A stretch of 24,179 bases of DNA, taken from Trueperaceae bacterium. GTDB lineage: Bacteria; Deinococcota; Deinococci; Deinococcales; Trueperaceae. Below, in pieces: positions 23,665-24,179 of the stretch. Both the position numbers and the translations under genes were made by a program. Numbering within the stretch: position 1 is the stretch's first letter; the number at the start of each line of letters is the position of its first letter. The stretch lies in NCBI GenBank assembly GCA_007130355.1, contig SLSQ01000232.1, positions 1-24,179 of the forward strand, read 5' to 3'. Below the pieces are notes generated by a model. That model worked only from the letters and a program-made list of their open reading frames with translations, was not told the origin of the DNA and searched no databases.

Positions 23665-24179
23665 TCAGAAGCGGTACCCCTTCGGCACCGCCGTCACCCC
23701 GGACTCCGTTACGGTGCACCCGCGTGCACGGTCCTCCTCGGCGTCCACGCCGATGCGTGCGCCGGCGGGGACCGACACGTTCTTGTCCAGGATCGCGTTC
23801 CGCACCACGGCGTTGCGGCCGATCTCGACGTCGTCGAGCAGCACCGAGCGTTCGACCAGCGCGTAGCTGTGGATCCGGACCCGGCGCGACAGGACCGACT
23901 CGCGCACGGTGCCGCCGGAGAGGATCACGCCGCCGGCGACCAGGCTGTTGAACGCCTGCCCGCGTCGGTCGGCCTCCTCGTGCACGAACTTGGCCGGGGG
24001 CGAGTACTCGCTCGAGGTGCGCAGCGGCCAAGCGTCGTTGTACAGGTCGAACTCCGGTTCGAGCGCCACCAGGTCCATGTTCGCCTCGTGGTAGCTGTCG
24101 AGCGTGCCGACGTCCCGCCAGTAGGTGTTCGGCGCGTCCTGCCCCGGGATCGGGTTGCGGGCGAAGTCGTACGCCATCA
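23665..24179 (-). CDS. glgC: Glucose-1-phosphate adenylyltransferase, C-terminal part (5' end outside window)
   Basis: The visible 170-residue part of ADP-glucose pyrophosphorylase, the committing enzyme of glycogen synthesis, contains the hallmark NTYWRDVGTLDSYHEANMDL followed by FDLYNDAWPLRTSSEYSPPAKF, then a left-handed beta-helix of hexapeptide repeats (SLVAGGVILSGGTV, SVLSRRVRIHSYALVERSVL, DVEIGRNAVVRNAILDKN). It ends at VPKGYRF. The frame stays open to the window edge, so the catalytic N-terminal domain (about 240 residues) lies beyond 24179; the ATG at 24177 is internal. No terminator is evident in the 124 nt before the ftsH promoter region. Confidence 0.95.
   Translation of the reverse strand, partial: MAYDFARNPIPGQDAPNTYWRDVGTLDSYHEANMDLVALEPEFDLYNDAWPLRTSSEYSPPAKFVHEEADRRGQAFNSLVAGGVILSGGTVRESVLSRRVRIHSYALVERSVLLDDVEIGRNAVVRNAILDKNVSVPAGARIGVDAEEDRARGCTVTESGVTAVPKGYRF

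Overview
The window is a GC-rich bacterial chromosome segment with dense, mostly short-spaced genes. Several features suggest the Deinococcota, perhaps near the Trueperaceae: a fused HisI-HisE, a split (heterodimeric) ABC exporter, and -10 hexamers of the TAnnnT type placed 7-9 nt before an ATG, as expected for leaderless mRNAs. This placement is an inference; no rRNA or marker protein was compared.

Layout. (1) 2-2615, plus strand: the end of a Cys/Met-type PLP enzyme, hisIE and class II fructose-1,6-bisphosphatase glpX. (2) 2643-9364: a transport and catabolism module. A metal-ligand-free M24 hydrolase (minus strand) is divergent from a FadR-type GntR regulator. The regulator is followed by ehuB (substrate-binding protein), a second Cys/Met PLP lyase, and ehuC, ehuD and ehuA. 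The transporter resembles the ectoine/hydroxyectoine importer. The regulator-hydrolase gap holds two good promoters facing each other, with a TTGT-GT-ACAA palindrome centred between their predicted start sites. (3) 9365-13040: an accessory-looking block with an alpha/beta hydrolase, an atypical SDR, a frameshifted APH-type phosphotransferase pseudogene and about 470 nt holding only gene-like debris. (4) 13042-13222: tRNA-Ala(CGC) on the minus strand with its own promoter and a strong hairpin terminator. (5) 13307-15547: a membrane-anchored Sel1-repeat protein and a small secreted DUF11-like protein, both preceded by leaderless-type -10 elements. (6) 15585-23453, minus strand: ftsH, a PASTA protein with an eroded kinase-like N-terminus, and a two-gene heterodimeric ABC exporter with one degenerate ATP site. 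(7) 23665-24179, minus strand: the C-terminal part of glgC.

How the genes may work together. Region 2 reads as a substrate-induced system: the regulator senses an amino-acid-like ligand, EhuBCDA imports it, the M24 enzyme hydrolyses it, and the PLP lyase may process a product. The usual downstream ectoine-degradation genes are not next to it, so the true substrate is open. The best candidates for something undescribed are this enzyme set with its face-to-face promoter control, and the PASTA pseudokinase next to ftsH.
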